64,000 nt of DNA from Muribaculaceae bacterium (GTDB lineage: Bacteria; Bacteroidota; Bacteroidia; Bacteroidales; Muribaculaceae): the NCBI GenBank assembly GCA_017626045.1, contig JAGAJP010000069.1:1-64000 (forward strand), given 5' to 3'. Of this stretch, positions 48,202 through 54,671 are shown in pieces. Every line of letters begins with the position of its first letter. Positions within the stretch are counted from its first letter, which is position 1. The notes under the pieces were generated by a model. That model was not told the DNA's origin, searched no databases, and saw only the letters and a program-made list of their open reading frames with translations. Made by a program: the position numbers and the translations under genes.

Positions 48202-48357
48202 TTAATAATCATTGTCATAATCATTGTCGGTGACATCATAATCGTCATCGTCAAAATAATCGGCGCCTTCACCGGTATTCTTATAGCGGTCATAATCTAC
48301 ATACATGTCGTGCTCGGCATCTCCATTGTATGAATTGTAATCATCAAATTCGTCCAT
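48202..48357 (-). CDS. Very acidic 51-residue protein, unknown function
   Basis: A short frame below usual size cut-offs starts MDEFDDYNSYNGDAEHDMYV and ends with a run of alternating Asp, Asn and Tyr (DYFDDDDYDVTDNDYDNDY). It has almost no basic or hydrophobic residues, so it is a disordered, highly acidic protein. A -7 box TATCTTTG (48448-48455) lies upstream on the same strand, with a leader of about 80 bases. The stop is 15 bases before the GH28 start. It could bind metal ions or basic proteins; this is a guess. Support is the clean start, frame and promoter box. Confidence 0.6.
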   Translation of the reverse strand: MDEFDDYNSYNGDAEHDMYVDYDRYKNTGEGADYFDDDDYDVTDNDYDNDY

Positions 48358-48447
48358 ACTTATTAAGTTTTAAATTGATAATATAATCCTCAATCATCCA
48401 CCTTATCTTAAAATTTAGTCCAATTAGTCTAATTGCTGATGTGGATG

Positions 48448-48455
48448 CAAAGATA
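48448..48455 (-). promoter_or_regulatory. -7 box of the acidic-protein gene
   Basis: TATCTTTG on the - strand; no clear TTTG at -33. It is back to back with the ferredoxin promoter on the + strand (48466-48496). Confidence 0.45.
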
Positions 48456-48465
48456 ATAAAAAACT

Positions 48466-48496
48466 TTTGTTGGTCTATCTTTTTTTGTTAATTTCG
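48466..48496 (+). promoter_or_regulatory. Promoter of the ferredoxin gene
   Basis: TTTG (48466-48469), 19 bases, TAATTTCG (48489-48496, one base off) matches the consensus. The leader carries a GC-rich hairpin at 48525-48566 (GGGCAGGC with GCCTGTCC, plus GCGG/CCGC). Confidence 0.6.
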
Positions 48497-48581
48497 CGAT
48501 GTAAAGCAAAAAGTATTCATTCTCGGGCAGGCTCCGCGGCTTGGAAATTCTTGACCGCGCCTGTCCTCAAATACAAAAATT

Positions 48582-48764
48582 ATGATTGAAGTAAATAGAA
48601 ATCTTTGTCCCCACGACCATGTATGCCCGTTAATCAGGATTTGTCCGGTAGGCGCAATCTCACAAGGAAGCGACGGCTATCCCATCGTTGACCATGACAA
48701 ATGCATAGAATGCGGAAAATGCGTCCGCTCCTGCCCCAAGAAAGCAATGCAGAATACCCTATAA
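48582..48764 (+). CDS. Small 4Fe-4S ferredoxin-like protein
   Basis: This 60-residue protein has seven cysteines. The second half has a canonical CxxCxxCxxxCP cluster motif (C41, C44, C47, C51: CIECGKCVRSCPKKAM). The first half has CPHDHVCPLIRICPVGAI with C9, C15 and C21, an unusual C-x5-C-x5-C spacing. It therefore binds one certain [4Fe-4S] cluster and perhaps a second unusual one. It probably carries electrons in the cytosol. It is transcribed alone from its own promoter with a hairpin leader. No redox partner lies adjacent. Confidence 0.85.
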   Translation: MIEVNRNLCPHDHVCPLIRICPVGAISQGSDGYPIVDHDKCIECGKCVRSCPKKAMQNTL

Positions 48765-48896
48765 GCGATACCGCGCAATAAAAATGCCCGGCTCGTACGT
48801 AAGGATTCTTTATAACAAGCGGCATTGGAATTTCAGGGAAACGGCATATTTCTAAAAAAATGTTAGGGAGGTATGTGATTTTTCGAAAAATTAATG

Positions 48897-48904
48897 TAAT
48901 TTTG
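48897..48904 (+). promoter_or_regulatory. -7 box of the threonine dehydrogenase gene
   Basis: TAATTTTG lies 66 bases before the tdh ATG. The -33 position reads TGTG/ATGT rather than TTTG. Confidence 0.55.
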
Positions 48905-48970
48905 CAAGTGAAATAGGGGCGGTTTGAATTGGCGGTCCCGAAGTATTATAAAATTCCAATCTGAATTGAT

Positions 48971-49939
48971 ATGAAGAATATTCTCATTATCGGGAGCACG
49001 GGCCAGATTGGCAGTGAACTAACCATGAAACTCCGCGCGCTGTATCCCGGAGGCAATGTCGTGGCAGGCTATATTCCGGGTGCTGAACCCAAGGGTGCTC
49101 TTCTGGAGTCAGGACCATGTGAGGTGGTCGATATCACAAACCCTCAGCAGATTGCAGACGCGGTGAGCCGATATGACGTTGATACCATCTACAACCTCGC
49201 GGCTCTTCTGAGTGCCGTTGCCGAGGCAAAGCCCCAATTGGCGTGGAAAATCGGCCTTGGAGGCCTTTTCAACACTCTTGAAGTCGCGCGTGAAAAGCAT
49301 TGTGCCGTGTTTACCCCAAGTTCTATAGGAAGTTTCGGCGCAACCACGCCCCACACAAAGACCCCTCAGGACACAATCCAGCGTCCCGATACGATGTATG
49401 GTGTCACAAAAGTGTCAGGTGAACTTCTTAGCGACTACTACGCGAAGCGTTTCGGTGTCGACACACGCTCGGTCCGTTTCCCGGGACTAATCAGTTATGT
49501 GGCGCCTCCGGGTGGTGGCACCACTGACTATGCCGTAGACATATACTATGCAGCAGTCAAGGGAGAGAAGTTCAAGTGTCCCCTCAAGCCCGGCACGCTC
49601 ATGGACATGATGTATATGCCCGACGCTCTTCGCGCTGCGGTGGAGATTATGGAGGCAGACCCGTCGAGACTCATACACAGGAATTCCTTCAATATAGCGT
49701 CGATGAGCTTCGGCCCCGAGGAGATATTCGCCAAAATCAAGGAATATGTGCCCGACTTCGAGATGGAGTATGAACTCGACCCGCTTCGCCAGCATATCGC
49801 CGATTCCTGGCCCGACAGTCTCGACGACACCTGCGCTCGCGAGGAGTGGGACTGGATGCCTGAATATGACCTCGACGCCATGACTCAAGACATGCTGGTC
49901 AACCTGAGAAAGAAACTCTCCTCAAATTGCGGATGTTGA
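48971..49939 (+). CDS. tdh: L-threonine 3-dehydrogenase, short-chain (epimerase-like) type
   Basis: The 322-residue extended SDR protein resembles UDP-galactose-4-epimerase but has the marks of the SDR-type threonine dehydrogenase of Flavobacterium and relatives. The NAD site is IGSTGQIGSEL (residues 8-14). The catalytic pair is Y143-xxx-K147 (MYGVTK), with SSIGSFG before it. TDYAVDIYYAAVKGEKFKCP follows, then MMYMPDALRAA and RQHIADSWPDSLDD. It oxidises threonine to 2-amino-3-oxobutyrate, the substrate of Kbl encoded 8.5 kb to the left. In most bacteria with the medium-chain Tdh the two genes are adjacent; here they are not. The call is stronger than a plain epimerase because of the C-terminal segment. 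Confidence 0.88.
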   Translation: MKNILIIGSTGQIGSELTMKLRALYPGGNVVAGYIPGAEPKGALLESGPCEVVDITNPQQIADAVSRYDVDTIYNLAALLSAVAEAKPQLAWKIGLGGLFNTLEVAREKHCAVFTPSSIGSFGATTPHTKTPQDTIQRPDTMYGVTKVSGELLSDYYAKRFGVDTRSVRFPGLISYVAPPGGGTTDYAVDIYYAAVKGEKFKCPLKPGTLMDMMYMPDALRAAVEIMEADPSRLIHRNSFNIASMSFGPEEIFAKIKEYVPDFEMEYELDPLRQHIADSWPDSLDDTCAREEWDWMPEYDLDAMTQDMLVNLRKKLSSNCGC

Positions 49940-49957
49940 GAATTTTTTGTAATTTTG
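49926..49957 (+). promoter_or_regulatory. Promoter of pheS
   Basis: TAATTTTG (49950-49957) has ATTG 20 bases upstream (49926-49929). It overlaps the end of tdh and supports the downstream ATG at 49986 as the true pheS start. Confidence 0.6.
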
Positions 49958-49985
49958 CGTTTTGAAACGCAAAAACTTCTTACTT

Positions 49986-51014
49986 ATGTTATCAAAGATA
50001 GAAGCACTGAAAGGTGAGATAGCCGGACTCGAGGCTGCCACGGCAGAAGCGGTGGAACAGCTTCGAATTAAATATCTGAGCAAAAAAGGCGAGATCTCAG
50101 CGCTAATGAATGAATTCCGCACTGTGCCTTCCGACCAGAAGAGGGAATTGGGTCAGAAACTCAACGAACTCAAAACGATTGCTACGGAAAAGCTGGCGGC
50201 TCTCAAGGAGTCGCTCGCAGTCAACGCCGAGGCTGAGAAGTCGCATATCGACCTCACCCGCACTGCGACGCCGTTGCCGCTCGGCACACGCCATCCGCTT
50301 TCGCTGGTAAAGAACGAGATCATCAACATTTTCGGCAATATGGGATTCACCATTGCCGAAGGCCCTGAGATTGAAGACGACTGGCATGTGTTCAGTTCAC
50401 TGAACTTCCCCGCCGACCACCCTGCCCGCGATATGCAGGATACCTTCTTCATCCAGCGCGACGGTTGCGATGACATCCTGCTTCGCACCCACACTTCCAG
50501 TGTGCAGACCCGCACTATGGAGCATACCGAGCCTCCGATTCGTATCGTTTGCCCTGGACGCGTTTACCGCAACGAGGCTATATCAGCGCGCGCTCACTGT
50601 TTCTTCCATCAGGTTGAGGGACTGTATATCGACAAAAACGTAAGTTTCGCCGACCTCAAGCAGGTGCTTCTCGTATTCGCACAGCAGATGTTTGGCAACG
50701 ACACCAAGATTCGTCTTCGTCCCAGTTATTTCCCGTTTACGGAGCCGAGTGCTGAGATGGACATCAGCTGCAATATCTGCGGCGGCAAGGGTTGCGCACT
50801 TTGCAAGGGCACCGGTTGGGTTGAGATTCTCGGCTGCGGCATGGTAGACCCGAATGTGCTTAAGTCTTGCGGCATTGATTCGGAAGTATATTCCGGCTAT
50901 GCTTTCGGAATGGGTGTGGAGAGAATTGCCAATCTGAAATACAGAGTGAAGGACCTACGCCTTTTCAGCGAAAACGACGTGCGCTTCCTCGACGAGTTCG
51001 TAGCGGCACAGTGA
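49986..51014 (+). CDS. pheS: Phenylalanine-tRNA ligase, alpha subunit
   Basis: PheS charges tRNA-Phe together with PheT, which is not in this window. I choose the ATG at 49986 (MLSKIEALKGEIAGLEAATA, 342 residues) because the promoter -7 box ends at 49957; an in-frame ATG at 49962 would leave almost no leader. The N-terminal coiled coil is followed by the class II core: motif 2 in RVYRNEAISARAHCFFHQVE and motif 3 in GYAFGMGVERIANLKYRVKD. Within it the stretch SCNICGGKGCALCKGTGWVE forms a four-cysteine zinc-knuckle-like insert. The glycine-rich GCGMVDPNVL follows. Confidence 0.96.
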   Translation: MLSKIEALKGEIAGLEAATAEAVEQLRIKYLSKKGEISALMNEFRTVPSDQKRELGQKLNELKTIATEKLAALKESLAVNAEAEKSHIDLTRTATPLPLGTRHPLSLVKNEIINIFGNMGFTIAEGPEIEDDWHVFSSLNFPADHPARDMQDTFFIQRDGCDDILLRTHTSSVQTRTMEHTEPPIRIVCPGRVYRNEAISARAHCFFHQVEGLYIDKNVSFADLKQVLLVFAQQMFGNDTKIRLRPSYFPFTEPSAEMDISCNICGGKGCALCKGTGWVEILGCGMVDPNVLKSCGIDSEVYSGYAFGMGVERIANLKYRVKDLRLFSENDVRFLDEFVAAQ

Positions 51015-51061
51015 GAATTGAGATTTGAGAATTGAAAATTGAGAATTGAGAATTGAAAATT
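51012..51061. repeat. AATTGAGAATTGAAA-type repeat
   Basis: Copies of GAGAATTGA and GAAAATTGA follow the pheS stop. It is the reverse-oriented relative of the tract at 39251-39294 and directly precedes the GCATTATGAATTAT-type tract at 51083. Confidence 0.75.
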
Positions 51062-51082
51062 ACATTCTCAGTTAAAATTCCA

Positions 51083-51160
51083 GCGACGCGAAGCCAATTA
51101 TGCATTATGCATTATGAATTATGCATTATGCATAATGCATCATGAATTATGCATTATATT
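51083..51160. repeat. GCATTATGAATTAT-type tract with GCGAAGCCAATTATG core
   Basis: The 15-base core (51088-51102) is identical to those at 33699 and, inverted, 58345. It is followed by near-copies of ATGCATTATGAATT up to 51160, just before the nth start. Confidence 0.8.
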
Positions 51161-51162
51161 AA

Positions 51163-51813
51163 ATGAGAAAAGGTGAACGATACGAACGTGTGCTTGCGGC
51201 TTTTGCGGAGGAGATGCCTTCGCCGGAAACCGAACTTGACTATGACAGCCCGTTTCATCTGCTTTTGGCGGTGATACTGTCGGCGCAATGCACTGACAAG
51301 CGGGTGAATATGGTCACCCCCGCGCTTTTCGCCGCGTTCCCCGATCCGGAGGCTCTCGCTGAAGCTACCGAAGAGGATGTGTACCAATATATCAAAAGCG
51401 TAACCTTCCCCAACAATAAGACACGCCACCTTATAAAGGCGGCGCGTATGCTGAGAGATGATTTCAACTCGGAGATGCCCTCCGACATCGATAATCTGAT
51501 GAAACTCCCCGGCGTGGGCAGAAAGACAGCCAATGTGATGCTCGCGGTGGTATGGCATAAAGCTGCAATGCCGGTTGACACCCACGTGTTTCGCGTTAGC
51601 AACCGCATTGGCTTGACCAACAAATCGCCCAACCCCACGGTCACAGAGCGCGAGCTGGTGAAGAATATTCCACCGGAGATGCTTCCTGACGCGCATCACT
51701 GGCTGATTCTCCACGGACGATATGTTTGCACGGCGAGAAATCCCAAGTGCGGAGAATGCGTTATCGCTGACTGGTGCGCCACTATGGAGAAGAAACGTCT
51801 CAGCGGGGAGTGA
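51163..51813 (+). CDS. nth: Endonuclease III (DNA glycosylase/AP lyase)
   Basis: Nth removes oxidised pyrimidines and cuts the abasic site. The 216-residue product has the HhH-GPD fold. The helix-hairpin-helix LPGVGRKTANVML carries the catalytic lysine K121. The catalytic aspartate is D139 in VDTHVFRVSNR. The [4Fe-4S] cluster ligands C189, C196, C199 and C205 are spaced C-x6-C-x2-C-x5-C. All key residues are present. It has no visible promoter box; transcription may come from pheS through the repeats. Its 3' end overlaps the convergent HD gene by 14 bases. Confidence 0.95.
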   Translation: MRKGERYERVLAAFAEEMPSPETELDYDSPFHLLLAVILSAQCTDKRVNMVTPALFAAFPDPEALAEATEEDVYQYIKSVTFPNNKTRHLIKAARMLRDDFNSEMPSDIDNLMKLPGVGRKTANVMLAVVWHKAAMPVDTHVFRVSNRIGLTNKSPNPTVTERELVKNIPPEMLPDAHHWLILHGRYVCTARNPKCGECVIADWCATMEKKRLSGE

Positions 51814-52342
51814 AGAGTGCGTGAAGTTGCAGGAAGCGCTGAAGAGACTCCTCGCCAAACTTCTCCATGGATTTCATGACACGTTCAAGAGACTTCTCTT
51901 CATTCGGATTGCCCGACTTGCTATAGAACTTATCGGCATAGCATATCAGTTTCTCCTCAAGAGAAACCGGAACGAGATCGATATGCGGAAGCGGAAGACC
52001 CGCTTCCGCTATTTCTTTTGCCGTCAGCCCGGAGCCTGTGTGCCGTTCGCATACGCGTGCTATTTCCGGCAACCCTATTTCACGCATCATCTCGCCTCCG
52101 ATGATGCCATGGCGTATGTATGGCTCAGAGCCCGTGCAGTGGATTGCAGGGGCGTTACACCGGATGATGCCGACATCATGTAGCATTGATGCGTCGGCCA
52201 CAAAACTCCGGTCTATATCAAGTCTGCACTCGTCTGCTACTTGCAGTGCCTTACGTGCGACATTTGCCGAATGGGTCAGCAACAAATCGAGGAGGGCAGA
52301 GCCCTCCTCGTAATAATTATTAAGGATTTTATTTATCTCCAT
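51800..52342 (-). CDS. HD-domain phosphohydrolase-like protein
   Basis: The 180-residue protein has the HD pattern. H in THSANVARKALQVADECRLD is followed by the HD pair in VADASMLHDVGIIRC, then YIRHGIIGGEMMREIGLPEI and VCERHTGSGLTAKEI. This order and the ERHTGSGLT segment match the TIGR00295-type HD proteins, putative phosphohydrolases of nucleotides or related compounds. Metal-binding residues appear intact. Its start lies next to a TTCTCGGAG tandem repeat, and its 3' end overlaps nth (convergent, 14 bases). The substrate is unknown. Confidence 0.8.
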   Translation of the reverse strand: MEINKILNNYYEEGSALLDLLLTHSANVARKALQVADECRLDIDRSFVADASMLHDVGIIRCNAPAIHCTGSEPYIRHGIIGGEMMREIGLPEIARVCERHTGSGLTAKEIAEAGLPLPHIDLVPVSLEEKLICYADKFYSKSGNPNEEKSLERVMKSMEKFGEESLQRFLQLHALFTPR

Positions 52343-52351
52343 CTTAATTTA

Positions 52352-52389
52352 GTTCTCGGAGTTCTCGGAGCTCTCGGAGTTCTCAGAGA
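52352..52389. repeat. TTCTCGGAG tandem repeat
   Basis: Four near-copies of the 9-base unit TTCTCGGAG (one as CTCTCGGAG, the last as TTCTCAGAG) lie in the 54-base gap between the ilvE stop and the start of the HD gene. Confidence 0.75.
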
Positions 52390-52396
52390 TATACTC

Positions 52397-53419
52397 TCAC
52401 TTTTCTTCGATTACCACGTTCCATCCGTGGGTGTCTGGTTCCTCGCCGAGCTGGATGCCGCGAAGCTTCTCGTAAAGCATTGTGGATTTCGGTCCCGGTT
52501 TGCCGTCGCCAAACTTATAGCTTCGGCCGGTGTCCAGATCGTCGATCTGTCCTACGGGGGATATCACTGCAGCAGTGCCGCAAGCTCCGACCTCATCGAA
52601 AGTCTCCAGTTCCTCAATCGGAATATGTCTGCGCTCTACCGTCATCCCGAGGTCTTCGGCGAGCTGGCAGATGCTCTTGTTGGTGATTGACGGAAGTATG
52701 GAGTCTGAATGGGGCGTAATGTATGAATTACCCTTGATTCCGAAGAAGTTGGCTGCTCCGCACTCGTCGAAATATTTCTTTTCCTTGGGATCGATATAGA
52801 GCATCACAGAATAACCCTTGTCGTGGGCAATCTCTCCCGCCTTCAGCGATGCGGCATAGTTGCCGCCGATCTTGAAGGCTCCGGTGCCGAGCGGTGCCAC
52901 ACGGTCATAGTTGCGGCTCATGCAAACCTTAGTGGGATTGAATCCGGTCTTGAAATATGGTCCTACCGGCGATACGAAGATGACCACCATATAGTCTTTC
53001 GAAGGCTTCACGCCTACCTGCGGAGAGATTCCGATTTCAAGCGGACGGATATAGAGGCTCGCACCGGTGCCGTAGGGAGGCACAAACCGAGTGTTGAGCG
53101 CCACTACCTTCTTCACCATCTCGCAGAAAATCTCTTCCGGGAGCGGCTCCATCATGATGCCTTCTGCAGAGCGGCGGAAACGCGCTGCGTTCTCGTCCAT
53201 GCGGAAAACGCGAATCTTGCCGTCGGCGCCGCGGAATGCCTTGAGGCCTTCAAACGCTTCCTGTCCGTAGTGCAGGCAGGCAGCCGCCATGTGCATCGGA
53301 ATATATTCCGAATCGCTTACTTCTATCGGTCCCCATTTTCCGTCGCTGAATGTGCAGCGGACGTTGTAGTCCGTGGGCACATATCCGAAGGGGAGGTTTT
53401 TCCAATCGATATTTTCCAT
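52397..53419 (-). CDS. ilvE: Branched-chain amino acid aminotransferase
   Basis: IlvE moves amino groups between glutamate and the 2-oxo acids of valine, leucine and isoleucine. The 340-residue product is a fold-type IV PLP enzyme. The catalytic lysine is K183 in GTGAFKIGGNYAASLKAG. AACLHYGQEAFEGLKAFRGA precedes it, with the signature YFDECGAANFFGI after it and EVGACGTAAVISPV near the end. It lies in the same direction as the two small envelope genes upstream (19-base gap). They may share a transcript; there is no metabolic link. No isoleucine-valine synthesis genes are nearby. Confidence 0.95.
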   Translation of the reverse strand: MENIDWKNLPFGYVPTDYNVRCTFSDGKWGPIEVSDSEYIPMHMAAACLHYGQEAFEGLKAFRGADGKIRVFRMDENAARFRRSAEGIMMEPLPEEIFCEMVKKVVALNTRFVPPYGTGASLYIRPLEIGISPQVGVKPSKDYMVVIFVSPVGPYFKTGFNPTKVCMSRNYDRVAPLGTGAFKIGGNYAASLKAGEIAHDKGYSVMLYIDPKEKKYFDECGAANFFGIKGNSYITPHSDSILPSITNKSICQLAEDLGMTVERRHIPIEELETFDEVGACGTAAVISPVGQIDDLDTGRSYKFGDGKPGPKSTMLYEKLRGIQLGEEPDTHGWNVVIEEK

Positions 53420-53438
53420 AAGTATAAACCTAAAGTTA

Positions 53439-53768
53439 TTAAACAGCGACCTTACAAGTGAGATCGCCTACTTTCACAATATATACACCGTGGGATAGAT
53501 TCAACCGGCTCACTCCTGCCGGGATGGTCTCGCTGCTCACAATCTGCCCCAGGATGGTGAAGACCTTGATCTGTACCTGCTGGGAGGTGGACACCACGAG
53601 ACATCCGGAACCGACGCGAATCTCGACTTCGCTGTCATGTGCCACTGTCTTGAGACCAGATATCACGACACGCACAGGCTCCCAGTTTCTTGCGGTGGCC
53701 GATGATACGAACCCAACTGCAATAAACACAGCCAATGCGATGAATATTCTAATCAGACGTCGTGACAT
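53439..53768 (-). CDS. Small exported protein with T9SS-sorting-domain-like end
   Basis: This 109-residue protein has a signal peptide (MSRRLIRIFIALAVFIAVGF) and a compact beta-rich remainder. Its second half, QVQIKVFTILGQIVSSETIP followed by AGVSRLNLSHGVYIVKVG, matches the C-terminal sorting (type A) domain pattern of type IX secretion cargo ("vxvyxxxGqxvxxxxxxxGxyxixLxxGxYxvkv"). It is unusual that the domain is almost the entire mature protein and that it lacks a large cargo domain. It might be a relic, or use the fold for another role. Whether this genome has a T9SS cannot be seen here. Confidence 0.65.
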   Translation of the reverse strand: MSRRLIRIFIALAVFIAVGFVSSATARNWEPVRVVISGLKTVAHDSEVEIRVGSGCLVVSTSQQVQIKVFTILGQIVSSETIPAGVSRLNLSHGVYIVKVGDLTCKVAV

Positions 53769-53804
53769 ATCGGAGCGGATGAATGTTCTGCTGAATCCCT
53801 GATG

Positions 53805-54404
53805 TTATTTCTTGACCTTGTTGTAGCGGGCGTTGAGTCCCTCTACGATTTCATCGGTGATGTCGAGGTCTTTGTTGAAGTGTAGCGCTGCGGCTTTGTT
53901 GAAGATTGCGTCGTAGCCATGCTTCTTGTTGTATTCCTCCACAAACGCGTTGATTGAGTCGTTGACTGCCTGCTGGGCTTTGGCGGCTGCCTCCGCATAT
54001 TTCTGCTGCATCGTGCCCACAGCTTTCTCGGCGTTAGACTGCATCGACGCCAGTTTCTGCTGGTCGGTGTCGAAACTTTCCTGTGACAGATACGAGTTGT
54101 TCTGAACCTTGTTCTGGATCTGCGACGCCAGTGACTGGAGGGAGGTCTGGTGACGCTTGGTCTCGTTTTCCAGATTTTCCTGCATCCTCATCATTTCCTC
54201 ATTGTAGTCTTTGGCAAGAATATACTTTGTGAGAAGTGTGTCGAGATCCACATATCTGTAGTTGGGGAGGTCTGCGGCGTCTGCCTTTGCCTCTTTTTTT
54301 GCGGGTGCCGATTTCTCATCCTTGGAGTCTCCACAGGATGTGGAGGCTGTGCCGACTGCTACGGCGAGTGCGAATCCAAGAACTGTGTAAAGTGTTTTTT
54401 TCAT
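53805..54404 (-). CDS. OmpH/Skp-like periplasmic chaperone, lipid-anchored
   Basis: The 199-residue product starts at the ATG at 54404: MKKTLYTVLGFALAVAVGTA then STSC, a lipoprotein signal; an 11-residue longer frame exists. After a Lys/Glu/Ala linker comes YRYVDLDTLLTKYILAKDYN, with the "vDxdxlxxxy" opening of the OmpH family. A long coiled coil (KRHQTSLQSLASQIQNKVQN ... AEKAVGTMQQKYAEAAAKAQ) follows and YNKKHGYDAIFNKAAALHFN, the typical close. Skp-type proteins shield unfolded outer-membrane proteins in the periplasm. Lipid attachment is common in Bacteroidales. A -7 box is at 54479-54486. Confidence 0.82.
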   Translation of the reverse strand: MKKTLYTVLGFALAVAVGTASTSCGDSKDEKSAPAKKEAKADAADLPNYRYVDLDTLLTKYILAKDYNEEMMRMQENLENETKRHQTSLQSLASQIQNKVQNNSYLSQESFDTDQQKLASMQSNAEKAVGTMQQKYAEAAAKAQQAVNDSINAFVEEYNKKHGYDAIFNKAAALHFNKDLDITDEIVEGLNARYNKVKK

Positions 54405-54478
54405 TATGTAGGGTTTGTTGTTTATGATACGTATCAAAAAAACGGTGGCCGCATTGTTATGATGCGACGCTCCGACTG

Positions 54479-54486
54479 CAAAATTA
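54479..54486 (-). promoter_or_regulatory. -7 box of the OmpH-like gene
   Basis: TAATTTTG on the - strand with no good -33 box; it is back to back with the pepD promoter. Confidence 0.5.
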
Positions 54487-54525
54487 ATAAAAAATCATGA
54501 TATGACGTTTAAGAAATGCAAAAGA

Positions 54526-54557
54526 TTTGTTAAAATGAAATAAAATTAATATCTTTG
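54526..54557 (+). promoter_or_regulatory. Promoter of the pepD-muramidase-pepD operon
   Basis: TTTG (54526-54529), 20 bases, TATCTTTG (54550-54557): a perfect Bacteroidota promoter about 115 bases before the first pepD. Confidence 0.85.
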
Positions 54558-54671
54558 GAGTCGGAATTGGAATTGAGATTCATTCATTCTCGTTCCGTTC
54601 TGACCGATATTTCAGTTAAATCTGAATTGTGACGGTCATGATGATTGAGAAATTAATTAAAATTTAATGAT

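Noticed and set aside
48971..49939. UDP-glucose 4-epimerase
   Set aside because: The fold is shared, but the C-terminal pattern (RQHIADSWPDSLDD and the MMYMPDALRAA segment) fits SDR-type threonine dehydrogenase better.
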